This document shows positions 54,373 to 62,306 of a stretch of DNA of 64,000 bases, in pieces. Made by a program: the position numbers and the translations under genes. Within the stretch, counting starts at the first letter, position 1, and each line of letters opens with the position of its first letter. The notes under the pieces are model-generated. The model was not told the DNA's origin. It searched no databases and was given only the letters and a program-made list of their open reading frames with translations. The stretch is taken from positions 1-64,000 of the forward strand of contig CAKSDZ010000002.1 of the NCBI GenBank assembly GCA_934446365.1, read 5' to 3'. The DNA comes from an uncultured Eubacteriales bacterium (lineage in GTDB: Bacteria; Bacillota; Clostridia; Oscillospirales; CAG-272).

Positions 54373-54418
54373 GACAAATCCCCTCCGACGATTAAAAGGT
54401 CGTCGGAGGGGATTTGTC
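54373..54418. terminator. Long perfect hairpin at a convergent gene end
   Basis: A 19-base perfect stem starting GACAAATCCCC, 8-base loop. It includes the stop codon of the minus-strand gene at 54417. No long T tail. The 237 bases between coaD and this hairpin show no supported gene. Confidence 0.65.
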
Positions 54419-54941
54419 AGCTCGTATAATCGCTGTTATCGGAAAAAATGTTGTAATTGTTGGCAAGCGTGTTCCACGTCTGTTTATCGACGATTCCCGT
54501 CACCGGAAGCCGGTTGAGCTCCTGAAACCGGCGGATCGCATCCGACGTTTCCTGATCAAAGACTCCGCTCGGCACGATATTTTCAAAATCGTCGTAAACG
54601 ACCGCCACCGCGGACAAAATAATCTGTATGATATAGACAATATCGCTTTTTTCTCCGAGATGCGTCTTATAATCCGGATTCGGAAACGGAATGATCGCAA
54701 TTCCCGGCGTCGTCTTATAGACGGCGTTTCCATATTCCTCCTTGACCTTATTCCAAGTCGCAAAATCGACGATTCCGTTGACCGGAAGTCCGTATAAAGC
54801 CTGAAATTCTTTTACGGCTGTCTCGGTTTCCGTACCGAAAATGCCATCCGGTGCGATCACCTTCATATTCTTATTGGTCTGAGCGATTTTTCGCAGCTTC
54901 GATTGAAGCTCATAGATTTCATCCTGGCGTGCTGTATTCAT
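54417..54941 (-). CDS. Peptidoglycan-binding (PG_binding_1) repeat protein, two modules
   Basis: 174 residues behind GGGGAGGGATA. Two PG_binding_1 modules with DGIFGTETETAVKEFQALYGLPVNGIVDFATW-like motifs (DGIFGTET and GVFDQETSDAIRRFQ). No signal peptide and no catalytic domain. It directly follows the three-module protein at 54943 (one-base gap), so it may have split from it or act with it. Likely a spore or wall protein of the mother cell. Confidence 0.82.
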   Translation of the reverse strand: MNTARQDEIYELQSKLRKIAQTNKNMKVIAPDGIFGTETETAVKEFQALYGLPVNGIVDFATWNKVKEEYGNAVYKTTPGIAIIPFPNPDYKTHLGEKSDIVYIIQIILSAVAVVYDDFENIVPSGVFDQETSDAIRRFQELNRLPVTGIVDKQTWNTLANNYNIFSDNSDYTS

Positions 54942-54942
54942 A

Positions 54943-56352
54943 TTATCCCTCCCCGTCGCCTATCGAAAGATCATTTCCGGAAAATTGTCCCTCCGCTCTG
55001 CCGGAACCCGTCTCCACATCGTTGTAAATATTCGCAAGCGTATCCCATGTAAGCGGACCGACGATTCCGTTGATCGGGTAGCCGAATACCGCCTGCACGG
55101 CATATATGGCATCCCTTGTATTCTCATCATAGATGCCGGTCAGCGGTATCTCCGGGATTTCTTCATATACGCCTGCCGCCGCATTGATGAAGCTTTGCAG
55201 CTGCTCCACCTCCGGACCGGTGGAGCCGAGCTTCAAAAAAGTTCCGGGAAACGGCGGAACTTCGGCGCCGGACTGTTCGGGCGATAAGCTCTGTATGATT
55301 CCGTAATAAGCGTCGAAAAGCAAATTCCATGTCGCATCGTCGACAACCCCGGTAGCCGGCAGTCCCGCATAGGTTTGAAACGCGATAACCGAATTTTTCA
55401 TCTGCTCGTCAAAAACGCCGTTCATGGATACGGATGGCACCTCCGCAATAAATTCCGCAACCGTATTCAGATAATATTGGACGACGCTGACCTCATATCC
55501 CGTATCGCCTTCCGACATCACTCCCTGAAACTGCTGCACGGCCTCGTCAAATGTCAAGCCCTCGCTGAAAAGCTCATTGAGCTTCTTGACGGCATTATAG
55601 ACAAATTGGATCTTATACCAAGTGGCCTTGCCCATGATTCCGTCTACATCGAGGTCGAATACCCGCTGAAATTCCCTGACGGCATTTTCCGTTTCTACGC
55701 CGAAAATGCCGTCCACAGGATCAATTTTCGGTATGGACGGATAGTTCGCGGAAATCCGATTCAGCCTTGTCTGCATAAAGGCTACGTCGTTGCCCACACT
55801 TCCGAGCCGAAGCAGGATTTCCGGCACGGACGGTTCGACCTCGCTCACCGGCGCATTGTAGACGATATTGATATCATCTCCATAATAGGTACGCAGAATA
55901 TCATACGGCACATAGCCCAAATTGGCAAGCTCCACAGAGCCCCATTGGGAAAGCCCCTCGCAGGTCACGGTCGTACCGTTGCAGTACACCGCAAAAAGCG
56001 GCTCGATGTTATTTCCCCGCCGAATATAATTGTTAAAAATCTCATCGACAATCCTGCTGATATTTTCAAAAATATCCCGACCGTATACAAAGGACTGATC
56101 CATCGCAGTCGAATTGGTGATATCGAAATCATACCCGCGGGATGGGTAATATTCGGTATAAATCCTGTTGAGCGCAAAGGAAATCTGTGCTAAAATATTG
56201 GCGCGCAGCGCGCTTTCCGGCCATGTCGGATAGATTTCGCTCGACGCCACGTTTTTTATGTAATCCGTGAATGGCACCGTCACATTCTGGGCCGGAGCAT
56301 CCGGCGCGCCGAGGTGAACGGTGATATATTCCGGAATAACCGGATATGGCAT
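54943..56352 (-). CDS. SpoIID-like domain protein with three peptidoglycan-binding modules
   Basis: 469 residues from ATG 56352, with AAAGGAAAAGGAGCG upstream. The N-terminal part (about 20-165) resembles a SpoIID/LytB-type domain: VPFTDYIKNVASSEI, the ALRANILAQISFALNRI helix, and GLSQWGSVELA in place of the classic GMSQxGA. Three PG_binding_1 modules follow (DGIFGVETENAV, NGVFDEQMKNSV, TGIYDENTRDAI). No signal peptide is present. SpoIID itself is a lytic transglycosylase of engulfment; here key residues are changed, so activity is uncertain. Confidence 0.78.
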   Translation of the reverse strand: MPYPVIPEYITVHLGAPDAPAQNVTVPFTDYIKNVASSEIYPTWPESALRANILAQISFALNRIYTEYYPSRGYDFDITNSTAMDQSFVYGRDIFENISRIVDEIFNNYIRRGNNIEPLFAVYCNGTTVTCEGLSQWGSVELANLGYVPYDILRTYYGDDINIVYNAPVSEVEPSVPEILLRLGSVGNDVAFMQTRLNRISANYPSIPKIDPVDGIFGVETENAVREFQRVFDLDVDGIMGKATWYKIQFVYNAVKKLNELFSEGLTFDEAVQQFQGVMSEGDTGYEVSVVQYYLNTVAEFIAEVPSVSMNGVFDEQMKNSVIAFQTYAGLPATGVVDDATWNLLFDAYYGIIQSLSPEQSGAEVPPFPGTFLKLGSTGPEVEQLQSFINAAAGVYEEIPEIPLTGIYDENTRDAIYAVQAVFGYPINGIVGPLTWDTLANIYNDVETGSGRAEGQFSGNDLSIGDGEG

Positions 56353-56373
56353 AGTTTACACGCTCCTTTTCCT

Positions 56374-56793
56374 TTATAAATTCGGTTTTCTGATATTCTC
56401 ATTGATAATGAGACTGCCCGACGGGTATCTTGAGGATTCCGAGCTGCTGACCGGAATCATCCACGCAGGTTGAATAGAAGTGATTCCCGGATAGATGGGC
56501 ACATGCGTGTTGACAATTCCATAATAGCCGTCGGCCGAAATCTCAATCGAAACGTCCGTATACGGCTTTGCGCCGCCGGGAGAGAGGGACTCCGACGGCG
56601 CCGGCGTCGGAATTTCAAGCGGCGGGGTTTTTCCGTCCGCGTCGGTATTCATAACCGTGAGAAGGCGGCTGGTCCCGTCGTCCAAAACCTCTCGGACGAC
56701 GACGGTAGCCCCGACGATCGGTATCGCGTTTCTCGCCGAGGTCGTCTGCACGATCAGCTTTCCGTAATAATTCGCATTGACTGTGTTATCCAT
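56374..56793 (-). CDS. Small beta-sandwich protein, carboxypeptidase-regulatory-like
   Basis: 139 residues. The pattern GKLIVQTTSARNAIPIVGATVVVRE and DVSIEISADGYYGIVNTHVPI suits a carboxypeptidase-regulatory or transthyretin-like fold. The middle is Pro/Ser-rich (PTPAPSESLSPGG). No signal peptide. First of three genes with the SpoIID-like and PG-binding proteins. Function unknown; a wall or spore-coat link is inferred from its neighbours. Confidence 0.6.
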   Translation of the reverse strand: MDNTVNANYYGKLIVQTTSARNAIPIVGATVVVREVLDDGTSRLLTVMNTDADGKTPPLEIPTPAPSESLSPGGAKPYTDVSIEISADGYYGIVNTHVPIYPGITSIQPAWMIPVSSSESSRYPSGSLIINENIRKPNL

Positions 56794-56879
56794 AGTTTAA
56801 GCTCCATTCCGCCGCAAAGCGGCATCGTTACACAAGCGTGAGCCGCAAGGCTTCCCGCCGAAGATATCCAAACTAATAC

Positions 56880-56905
56880 AGTATATGACAAAATTTTTTC
56901 GCCGT
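56880..56905 (-). promoter_or_regulatory. Possible mother-cell (sigma-K/E-like) promoter
   Basis: On the minus strand AC (56904-56905), 16 bases, CATATACT (56880-56887), near the sigma-K pattern AC-n16/17-CATAnnnT. It sits about 90 bases before the three-gene set. Short motif, so chance is possible. Confidence 0.35.
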
Positions 56906-57017
56906 TACTTCATATCCCTTTACAAACGGTACGGATTGTGATAAAATTTGCATGGTCGTTTTCCGTCCCGCGCTTCGGCGCGGAACCGGTCAAAACGGAG
57001 AAAGAGGTAAATTCTTC

Positions 57018-58373
57018 ATGAAAAGAGAGCTATTAAACTACGACATTTTTCCCAAGGTATTCCCCACCGACACCTGTGTCCGCTTCACGGTCAAGCCGCT
57101 CGGCGGCCATGCGGCGTTTGAAGCCGGTGCGGAGCATACCGTCTCCATTTATGCGATGGACAAGGGCGATCCTGCAAGATATCCGGAACGGCACAATTTG
57201 ACGGAATATAAAGTGACCCCGGACGGCGACGGCTGTATCCGCGTCACCCACACCTTCCGCGGCGAGAGCGAATACTATGTCCGGATATTCAAAGAAGGCG
57301 CCCGCATCGTTCAGCTTTCCGTTTATGCGGTGCTGCCCGATCTCGTCGGACGCTATCCGTACATGGGAGACATGCACATGCACTCCACGATGTCGGACGG
57401 CAAGGAGCATCCGTACATCGTCGCAGCAAACTACCGGAAATTCGGTTACGACTTCATGGCAATCACGGATCACCGAAAATTCTATCCCTCTTTGGAGACC
57501 CGCAATTTTTACAGCGATCTGAACTTAGATATCCGGTTTTATACCGGTGAGGAAATCCATCTTCCCGGGAACGACATTCATATCGTCAATTTCGGCGGCG
57601 ATTACAGCATCAACGGATTGCTGGAATCCTCACAGCAGTTTATCTGCCGCGGCGCCGACCCGAAATGGCGCTCCATTAACGGAAGCTGCCCCGACGTTCT
57701 CACCGTCCCCCAGTATGAAGAGGAGGTAAACGCGCTCATAGAGACGCTGAACATTCCGGATGGAATTGAAAAATTCCAGTACGCCTCCTGCGTTTGGATC
57801 CTAAATCACATCAGAAAAGCGCACGGACTCGGAATTTTCGCCCATCCGTACTGGATTTCCAACGTCTTTCAGGTGCCGGAGACATTCATCGACTATCTGT
57901 TTGAAACCCATCCGTTCGACGCCTTTGAAGTTTTCGGCGGAGAGCCGTATTTTGAGCAAAACGGTTTTCAGGCCGCCAAATATTATGAATTCCGGGAAAA
58001 AGGCATCAAGGTCCCGATTGTGGGAAATACGGATTCTCACGGCTCGACGGAATACAATCCGATCATGAAAACCGCGCGCACAGTCGTATTCGCCAAGGAA
58101 AACACGAGAGATGAGATCGTATCCTCCGTCAAGAATTTTTATAATGCGGCGGTCCAGGACATCGGCGAACATCTCGAGGTGCTGGGCGATCTGCGCATGA
58201 TGAAATATGCGTGGTTCCTTCTCACAAATTATTTTCCGCTCCACGACGAGCTTTGCTTCGAGGAGGGCCGTCTGATGAAGGAATTTGCCTGCGGCGACGC
58301 GGAAGCCGGAGACGAACTGCGCCGCATCTCGGGCAGAACACAAAAGCTGCGTGAAAAATATTTTATGTTCTGA
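57018..58373 (+). CDS. PHP-domain metal-dependent phosphoesterase-like protein
   Basis: 451 residues from ATG 57018; AGAGGT is upstream, and the in-frame ATG at 56952 lacks an RBS. An N-terminal beta domain of about 115 residues is followed by the PHP domain: DMHMHST (HxH), MAITDHRKF, GEEIHL, IFAHPYWIS, and NTDSHGS, all expected metal ligands. PHP proteins hydrolyse phosphoesters; this fused form is usually uncharacterised. A role with carbohydrate phosphates is possible but unproved. Stands alone. Confidence 0.8.
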   Translation: MKRELLNYDIFPKVFPTDTCVRFTVKPLGGHAAFEAGAEHTVSIYAMDKGDPARYPERHNLTEYKVTPDGDGCIRVTHTFRGESEYYVRIFKEGARIVQLSVYAVLPDLVGRYPYMGDMHMHSTMSDGKEHPYIVAANYRKFGYDFMAITDHRKFYPSLETRNFYSDLNLDIRFYTGEEIHLPGNDIHIVNFGGDYSINGLLESSQQFICRGADPKWRSINGSCPDVLTVPQYEEEVNALIETLNIPDGIEKFQYASCVWILNHIRKAHGLGIFAHPYWISNVFQVPETFIDYLFETHPFDAFEVFGGEPYFEQNGFQAAKYYEFREKGIKVPIVGNTDSHGSTEYNPIMKTARTVVFAKENTRDEIVSSVKNFYNAAVQDIGEHLEVLGDLRMMKYAWFLLTNYFPLHDELCFEEGRLMKEFACGDAEAGDELRRISGRTQKLREKYFMF

Positions 58374-58380
58374 CAAAAAA

Positions 58381-58467
58381 CACCGGCGCTTCGGCGCCGG
58401 TGTTCCGCTCACAAATGATATAAAGGAAAAGCCGCCCGGCGTCAAATACGACGCGGGCGGCTTTTTT
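58381..58467. terminator. Double hairpin between convergent genes
   Basis: First a CACCGGCGC/GCGCCGGTG stem (58381-58403) without T tail, then AAAAGCCGCCCG/CGGGCGGCTTTT (58427-58464) with A and T flanks. The second is a good bidirectional terminator. Confidence 0.82.
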
Positions 58468-58476
58468 GCACACCGA

Positions 58477-59232
58477 TTATTTTTCCTGCGTTTCCTTTCC
58501 GGAATCGTCAAGAAAATAGTTGATTTCATTATACAGCGTATTTTTATAAAGAATATTTCCGTCTTTCAAAGAGGATTCCGCAGCATAAAACTTCGCTTCC
58601 AAATCTTCAAGAGGAATCTGCTTGATTGAGACGGTATCGGTGGTAAACAGAATCGGTTTTCCCTCGACGGTAAATTCAAATGTCGCCTTATCGAGCTCAA
58701 TGCCCTCTTTTTCAAAAGCGGTTATCACCATATAGACACACTGAGCAACTTCATTGGCATCCTCAAGCTCGGAAAGCTTGATGCGATAAATCTCCTTCAC
58801 GTCTTTCACATCATAGGAGATTCCGGCATCCACCTCGCGGAATTTATAGCCATTGCTGTCGTCGGCATAGAGGTCGAGCCACTGAACGTCCTCCACGCAG
58901 GCAAGCTCTCGGGCGTCGCCCAAAGCCTCGTCAAGCTGCGGGTCAATTACGGAATTTGCCCATCTTACCGAATAGCTGTCCGTCGTAAGCATGGAAGTAT
59001 AATAAATTTCAAAGTCCACATTTGTCGTCAGGCATTTGACATTGACGGTGTATTTTCCGCTCGTCTCCTTATCCTGTGTATAATCGATAAGTTCGAATTC
59101 CATTCCTTTATATTTGCTGTCCAGATACTCATAAACCTTATTCTGTATTTTTTTTGACGGTGTACATGCGCAAACTGCCAAAATCAAAGAAGCGACAAGC
59201 AGCAGCGCGGCAATTTTCCTTACATACTTCAT
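58477..59232 (-). CDS. Lipoprotein of unknown function
   Basis: 251 residues behind TAGGAGGTAGG. Signal peptide with lipobox LAVCAC (Cys at about 21). The rest is a soluble acidic domain with no motif I know. 11 bases after pcp on the same strand, so co-transcribed. Confidence 0.75.
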   Translation of the reverse strand: MKYVRKIAALLLVASLILAVCACTPSKKIQNKVYEYLDSKYKGMEFELIDYTQDKETSGKYTVNVKCLTTNVDFEIYYTSMLTTDSYSVRWANSVIDPQLDEALGDARELACVEDVQWLDLYADDSNGYKFREVDAGISYDVKDVKEIYRIKLSELEDANEVAQCVYMVITAFEKEGIELDKATFEFTVEGKPILFTTDTVSIKQIPLEDLEAKFYAAESSLKDGNILYKNTLYNEINYFLDDSGKETQEK

Positions 59233-59243
59233 TATCCTACCTC

Positions 59244-59855
59244 CTAAAACATATTGGATAACGCAAGCTCCAAGGCTGAAACAATCGTGTCAAGCGGCAG
59301 AAACGGAGCGTTTTCCCTCTCCTTTTCCGCATAGGGTACGTGGAGAAAACCGGCTTTGATGTCTTTGCTTTCCCTTGCAATCTTATCGAGCGAGGAATAC
59401 AAGACATAATTGCATAAATACGTTCCGGCGGAAAAGGAAAAGCCTGCGGGAATACCGGCGTTCTGCAAGGCATGCAGAATCGCACTGCTATTATACGTCG
59501 TAAAATATGCGGCCGGACCGTCGTCCGCAATTTTCCGTTCCAAAGCGCCAAGCTCCGTTCCATCCGGATATTTTCCGAGATTATCTTTTACAGCGCCGCA
59601 AAGGTTGATTCCGACCCGTTCGATTCGGATGCGGTCGGAACCGCCGGCAAGCCCCGTCATCAAGACGGCATCCGGCTCGAACTCCCTCCATGCAAAGAGA
59701 AGTGCCGCAAATGCGCCGCTCCACGTGACCGGCAAAATCAGTTTTTTGATTTCTTTTCCATTCAGCTCCGGCAGCTTTTTCACTGCCTCGGAGGACGGAT
59801 TGCATCTGTTGGCGCCGAACGGCTCAAAACCGGTAAGCAAGATTTTGGAAGCCAT
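59244..59855 (-). CDS. pcp: Pyroglutamyl-peptidase I
   Basis: 203 residues from ATG 59855 (MASKILLTGFEPFG) with AAAGGG upstream. Cysteine peptidase C15: GFEPFG, the Glu in RIRIERVGINL, catalytic Cys in SFSAGTYLCNYVLY, and His in AGFLHVPY. It removes N-terminal pyroglutamate from peptides in the cytoplasm. Normal length. Followed by a lipoprotein gene. Confidence 0.93.
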   Translation of the reverse strand: MASKILLTGFEPFGANRCNPSSEAVKKLPELNGKEIKKLILPVTWSGAFAALLFAWREFEPDAVLMTGLAGGSDRIRIERVGINLCGAVKDNLGKYPDGTELGALERKIADDGPAAYFTTYNSSAILHALQNAGIPAGFSFSAGTYLCNYVLYSSLDKIARESKDIKAGFLHVPYAEKERENAPFLPLDTIVSALELALSNMF

Positions 59856-60130
59856 AAGAACACCCTTTCCGCTCCGCTCAAAAATAGAAAAGACAGAATC
59901 CCATACAAGCATAATGATAGGATTCTTGTGTGAGTATACCATACTTTTTAGAAAAAATCAAGTATTTTGAGGATTTTTTGTCCCTTTACGCCCGTTTCGT
60001 TCGTTGACGCCGCATAAGTAATTCAATATATGTCAATAATCTCCACAATATTCTAATTTTCCCAAACAAAATACACCGACAGACGTCGTGGGTTGTTTGG
60101 GAGAGCCTATGGGCATGGAGGAAACGAGTC

Positions 60131-61375
60131 ATGACAAACAGAAAAATCTCATCCGTTCGCGCCTTTGAAACGCTGGATTCCAGAGGAAATCCGACCGTCA
60201 CGGTGCACCTTGCATTGGAGGGCGGAGGCTCCGGCATGGCCAGCGTGCCGTCCGGCGCGTCCACCGGAGAATACGAGGCGGCGGAGCGCAGAGACGGTGA
60301 GCCCGCCCGCTTTTCCGGCCGCGGCACACAAAAAGTATGCGCAGACATCGAAAAAATCATTCTTCCGGCGATCCGCGGCCTCGACGTCTCCTTTCAGCGC
60401 GCGCTGGATCTCAGGCTTTGCGAGCTCGACGGAACCGAAAACAAATCGCGTCTCGGCGCGAACGCCATCCTCGCCGTATCACTTGCGGCGGCAAGAGCCG
60501 CGGCAAATGCCTATGAAATGCCGCTTTACCGTTATCTCGGCGGCATCTACGGGAGCGTTTCCATGCCCGTACCGATGATGAATATTCTGAACGGCGGACG
60601 GCATGCGGATAACAACATCGACATTCAGGAATTTATGATTGTTCCGGTGGGCGCTCAAACCATTTCCGAGGCCGTCAGAATCGGAAGCGAGGTATATCAT
60701 GCTCTCCGCGCCACGCTTCAAAAAGAGGGATATGCGACCTCGGTCGGCGACGAGGGAGGCTTTGCGCCCGATCTTTCGGACGATGAGGCGGCCATCGAGC
60801 TGATCCTGAAAGCGATCGAAACGGCGGGCTACACGACGGACGAGGTAAAGCTCGCCCTCGACGTCGCCGCCAGCGAGTGGGCGGACGGCGACAGCTATTC
60901 CCTGCCCGGACGCGGCATCACGCTCTCCGCAGAAGAGCTGATTCACAAATTCGAGGATTGGTGCGGCAAATATCCCATTTTATCCATCGAGGATCCGGTA
61001 GGAGAGAACGATGCCGCCGGCTGGAAAGCGATTACGGAACGGCTGGGAGGCAAGATCATGCTGGTGGGCGACGATCTCTTCGTGACAAACAGCGCGCGTC
61101 TGCGCACCGGCATCGAAAACGGCATCGCAAATGCGGTCCTTGTCAAGCCGAATCAGATCGGCACGCTTTCCGAAACGCTCGATACCGTAAGACTTGCCGC
61201 CGGAAACGGTTACAAAGCCGTCATCTCCCACCGCTCCGGAGAAACCTCCGACACGTTTATCTCCGATATCGCCGTCGCGACGAGCGCAGGTTTTCTCAAA
61301 GCGGGAGCGCCTGCCAGGGGCGAAAGGGTCGCAAAATACAACAGACTGATTCAGATTGAAAGGCTTTTTGATTAA
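60131..61375 (+). CDS. eno: Enolase
   Basis: 414 residues behind GGAGGAAAC. Converts 2-phosphoglycerate to phosphoenolpyruvate. Motifs: DSRGNPTVTV, SGASTGEYEA, GGRHADNNIDIQEFMI, GDEGGFAPDL, metal ligands in LDVAASEW, IEDPVGENDA, GDDLFVTN, the LVKPNQIGTLSET signature and SHRSGETSDTFI. Slightly shorter than the usual 430. The other glycolytic genes often linked to eno are absent. Confidence 0.97.
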   Translation: MTNRKISSVRAFETLDSRGNPTVTVHLALEGGGSGMASVPSGASTGEYEAAERRDGEPARFSGRGTQKVCADIEKIILPAIRGLDVSFQRALDLRLCELDGTENKSRLGANAILAVSLAAARAAANAYEMPLYRYLGGIYGSVSMPVPMMNILNGGRHADNNIDIQEFMIVPVGAQTISEAVRIGSEVYHALRATLQKEGYATSVGDEGGFAPDLSDDEAAIELILKAIETAGYTTDEVKLALDVAASEWADGDSYSLPGRGITLSAEELIHKFEDWCGKYPILSIEDPVGENDAAGWKAITERLGGKIMLVGDDLFVTNSARLRTGIENGIANAVLVKPNQIGTLSETLDTVRLAAGNGYKAVISHRSGETSDTFISDIAVATSAGFLKAGAPARGERVAKYNRLIQIERLFD

Positions 61376-61388
61376 GCCGTTCCCTCTC

Positions 61389-61421
61389 AAAGCCGCTGAA
61401 TGGCCTATTCGGCGGCTTTGA
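61389..61421 (+). terminator. Hairpin after eno
   Basis: CAAAGCCGC/GCGGCTTTG stem extended by GAAT/ATTC pairs; short T content after it (GAATATT), so a weak intrinsic terminator. Confidence 0.5.
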
Positions 61422-61520
61422 ATATTCGTCCGCTTGTCCGGCGCTGCCGGACAAAGGTGTGTGGCAAAGACTTGTCTTTCTTAATACAATAATAGCGGAG
61501 AATCCGTTACAGGGCGTATT

Positions 61521-61537
61521 TTGTCAGAATTTGACAA
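61521..61537. promoter_or_regulatory. Inverted repeat upstream of the MazF-type toxin
   Basis: TTGTCA-GAATT-TGACAA, six-base perfect arms about 105 bases before the toxin start. Possible operator; TTGACA at 61531 could also be a -35 but no good -10 follows. Confidence 0.4.
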
Positions 61538-61642
61538 CCTGTTTCTTGATTTTCCTGATTAAAAAACAGTGTAAGTTGGTAAAAATAGAATCGGAAGGCA
61601 AAAGAAGCCCTCCGAAAGTAAAAAAAGAAAGAGTGAGCCAAA

Positions 61643-62062
61643 TTGACCATCAAACGCGGAGATATTTATTATGCGGATTTAAGTCCGGTCGTCGGAAGCG
61701 AACAGGGCGGTCTCAGACCCGTTCTGATTGTGCAAAATGACGTTGGAAACCGATACAGTCCGACGGTCATTGCCGCTGCGATCACAAGTCAGCTCGGAAA
61801 GGCGAAGCTGCCGACGCATATCGACGTTTACGCCGAAAAGTACGGGCTTGTCAAGGATTCCGTGATTCTGCTCGAACAGATCCGAACCATTGACAAAACC
61901 AGACTGCGTGAAAAAATGGGACACCTTGACGACGTACTTATGCAAAGAGTCAACAATGCGATCACTGTCAGCTTCGGCCTTGACGAAGGATATGAATCCA
62001 TGAAAGGACAGGCGGACATTCCCGCCGCGGCGGAAAAGGGAGCACCGGCCATCACCGCATAA
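61643..62062 (+). CDS. MazF/NdoA-type mRNA endoribonuclease (PemK family)
   Basis: 139 residues from a TTG start (TTG ACC ATC AAA CGC) with only a weak GAGTGAG site. The PemK/MazF core is complete: [41 protein letters not shown] and [10 protein letters not shown], matching EndoA of Firmicutes; the 20-residue Ala-rich tail is an extra. It cuts RNA at short sequences, normally checked by a MazE-type antitoxin. No antitoxin gene is found directly upstream or downstream. Confidence 0.9.
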   Translation: MTIKRGDIYYADLSPVVGSEQGGLRPVLIVQNDVGNRYSPTVIAAAITSQLGKAKLPTHIDVYAEKYGLVKDSVILLEQIRTIDKTRLREKMGHLDDVLMQRVNNAITVSFGLDEGYESMKGQADIPAAAEKGAPAITA

Positions 62063-62084
62063 CCATATCATATACCCAAAGTCC

Positions 62085-62131
62085 AAAAGAGACGCCCGTG
62101 GGGAAGCAATTTCCGGCGGCGTCTCTTTATT
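62085..62131 (+). terminator. Intrinsic terminator after the MazF-type gene
   Basis: AAAGAGACGCC/GGCGTCTCTTT stem, 21-base loop, short T tail. Confidence 0.75.
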
Positions 62132-62239
62132 GTCTCATAGAAAACTCATATCCAAATAAGCTCTCCATTTTTATATATTTTTCACAATAAATCAGCCGTT
62201 TTTTATCGTTTTTTATACATATTTTTGTCGATATTTTCA

Positions 62240-62268
62240 TTGACTAATCCTTTTTATTATGATAGAAT
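62240..62268 (+). promoter_or_regulatory. Predicted sigma-A promoter for the last gene
   Basis: TTGACT at 62240-62245, 17 bases, TAGAAT at 62263-62268. Confidence 0.75.
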
Positions 62269-62306
62269 GTTCGCGAAAAATGAAAATCAGGAGTGTACAT
62301 CACAAA

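Noticed and set aside
61459..61740. Possible antitoxin frame ahead of the MazF-type gene
   Set aside because: Lacks an RBS, overlaps the toxin by about 100 bases out of frame, and shows no MazE or ribbon-helix-helix features.
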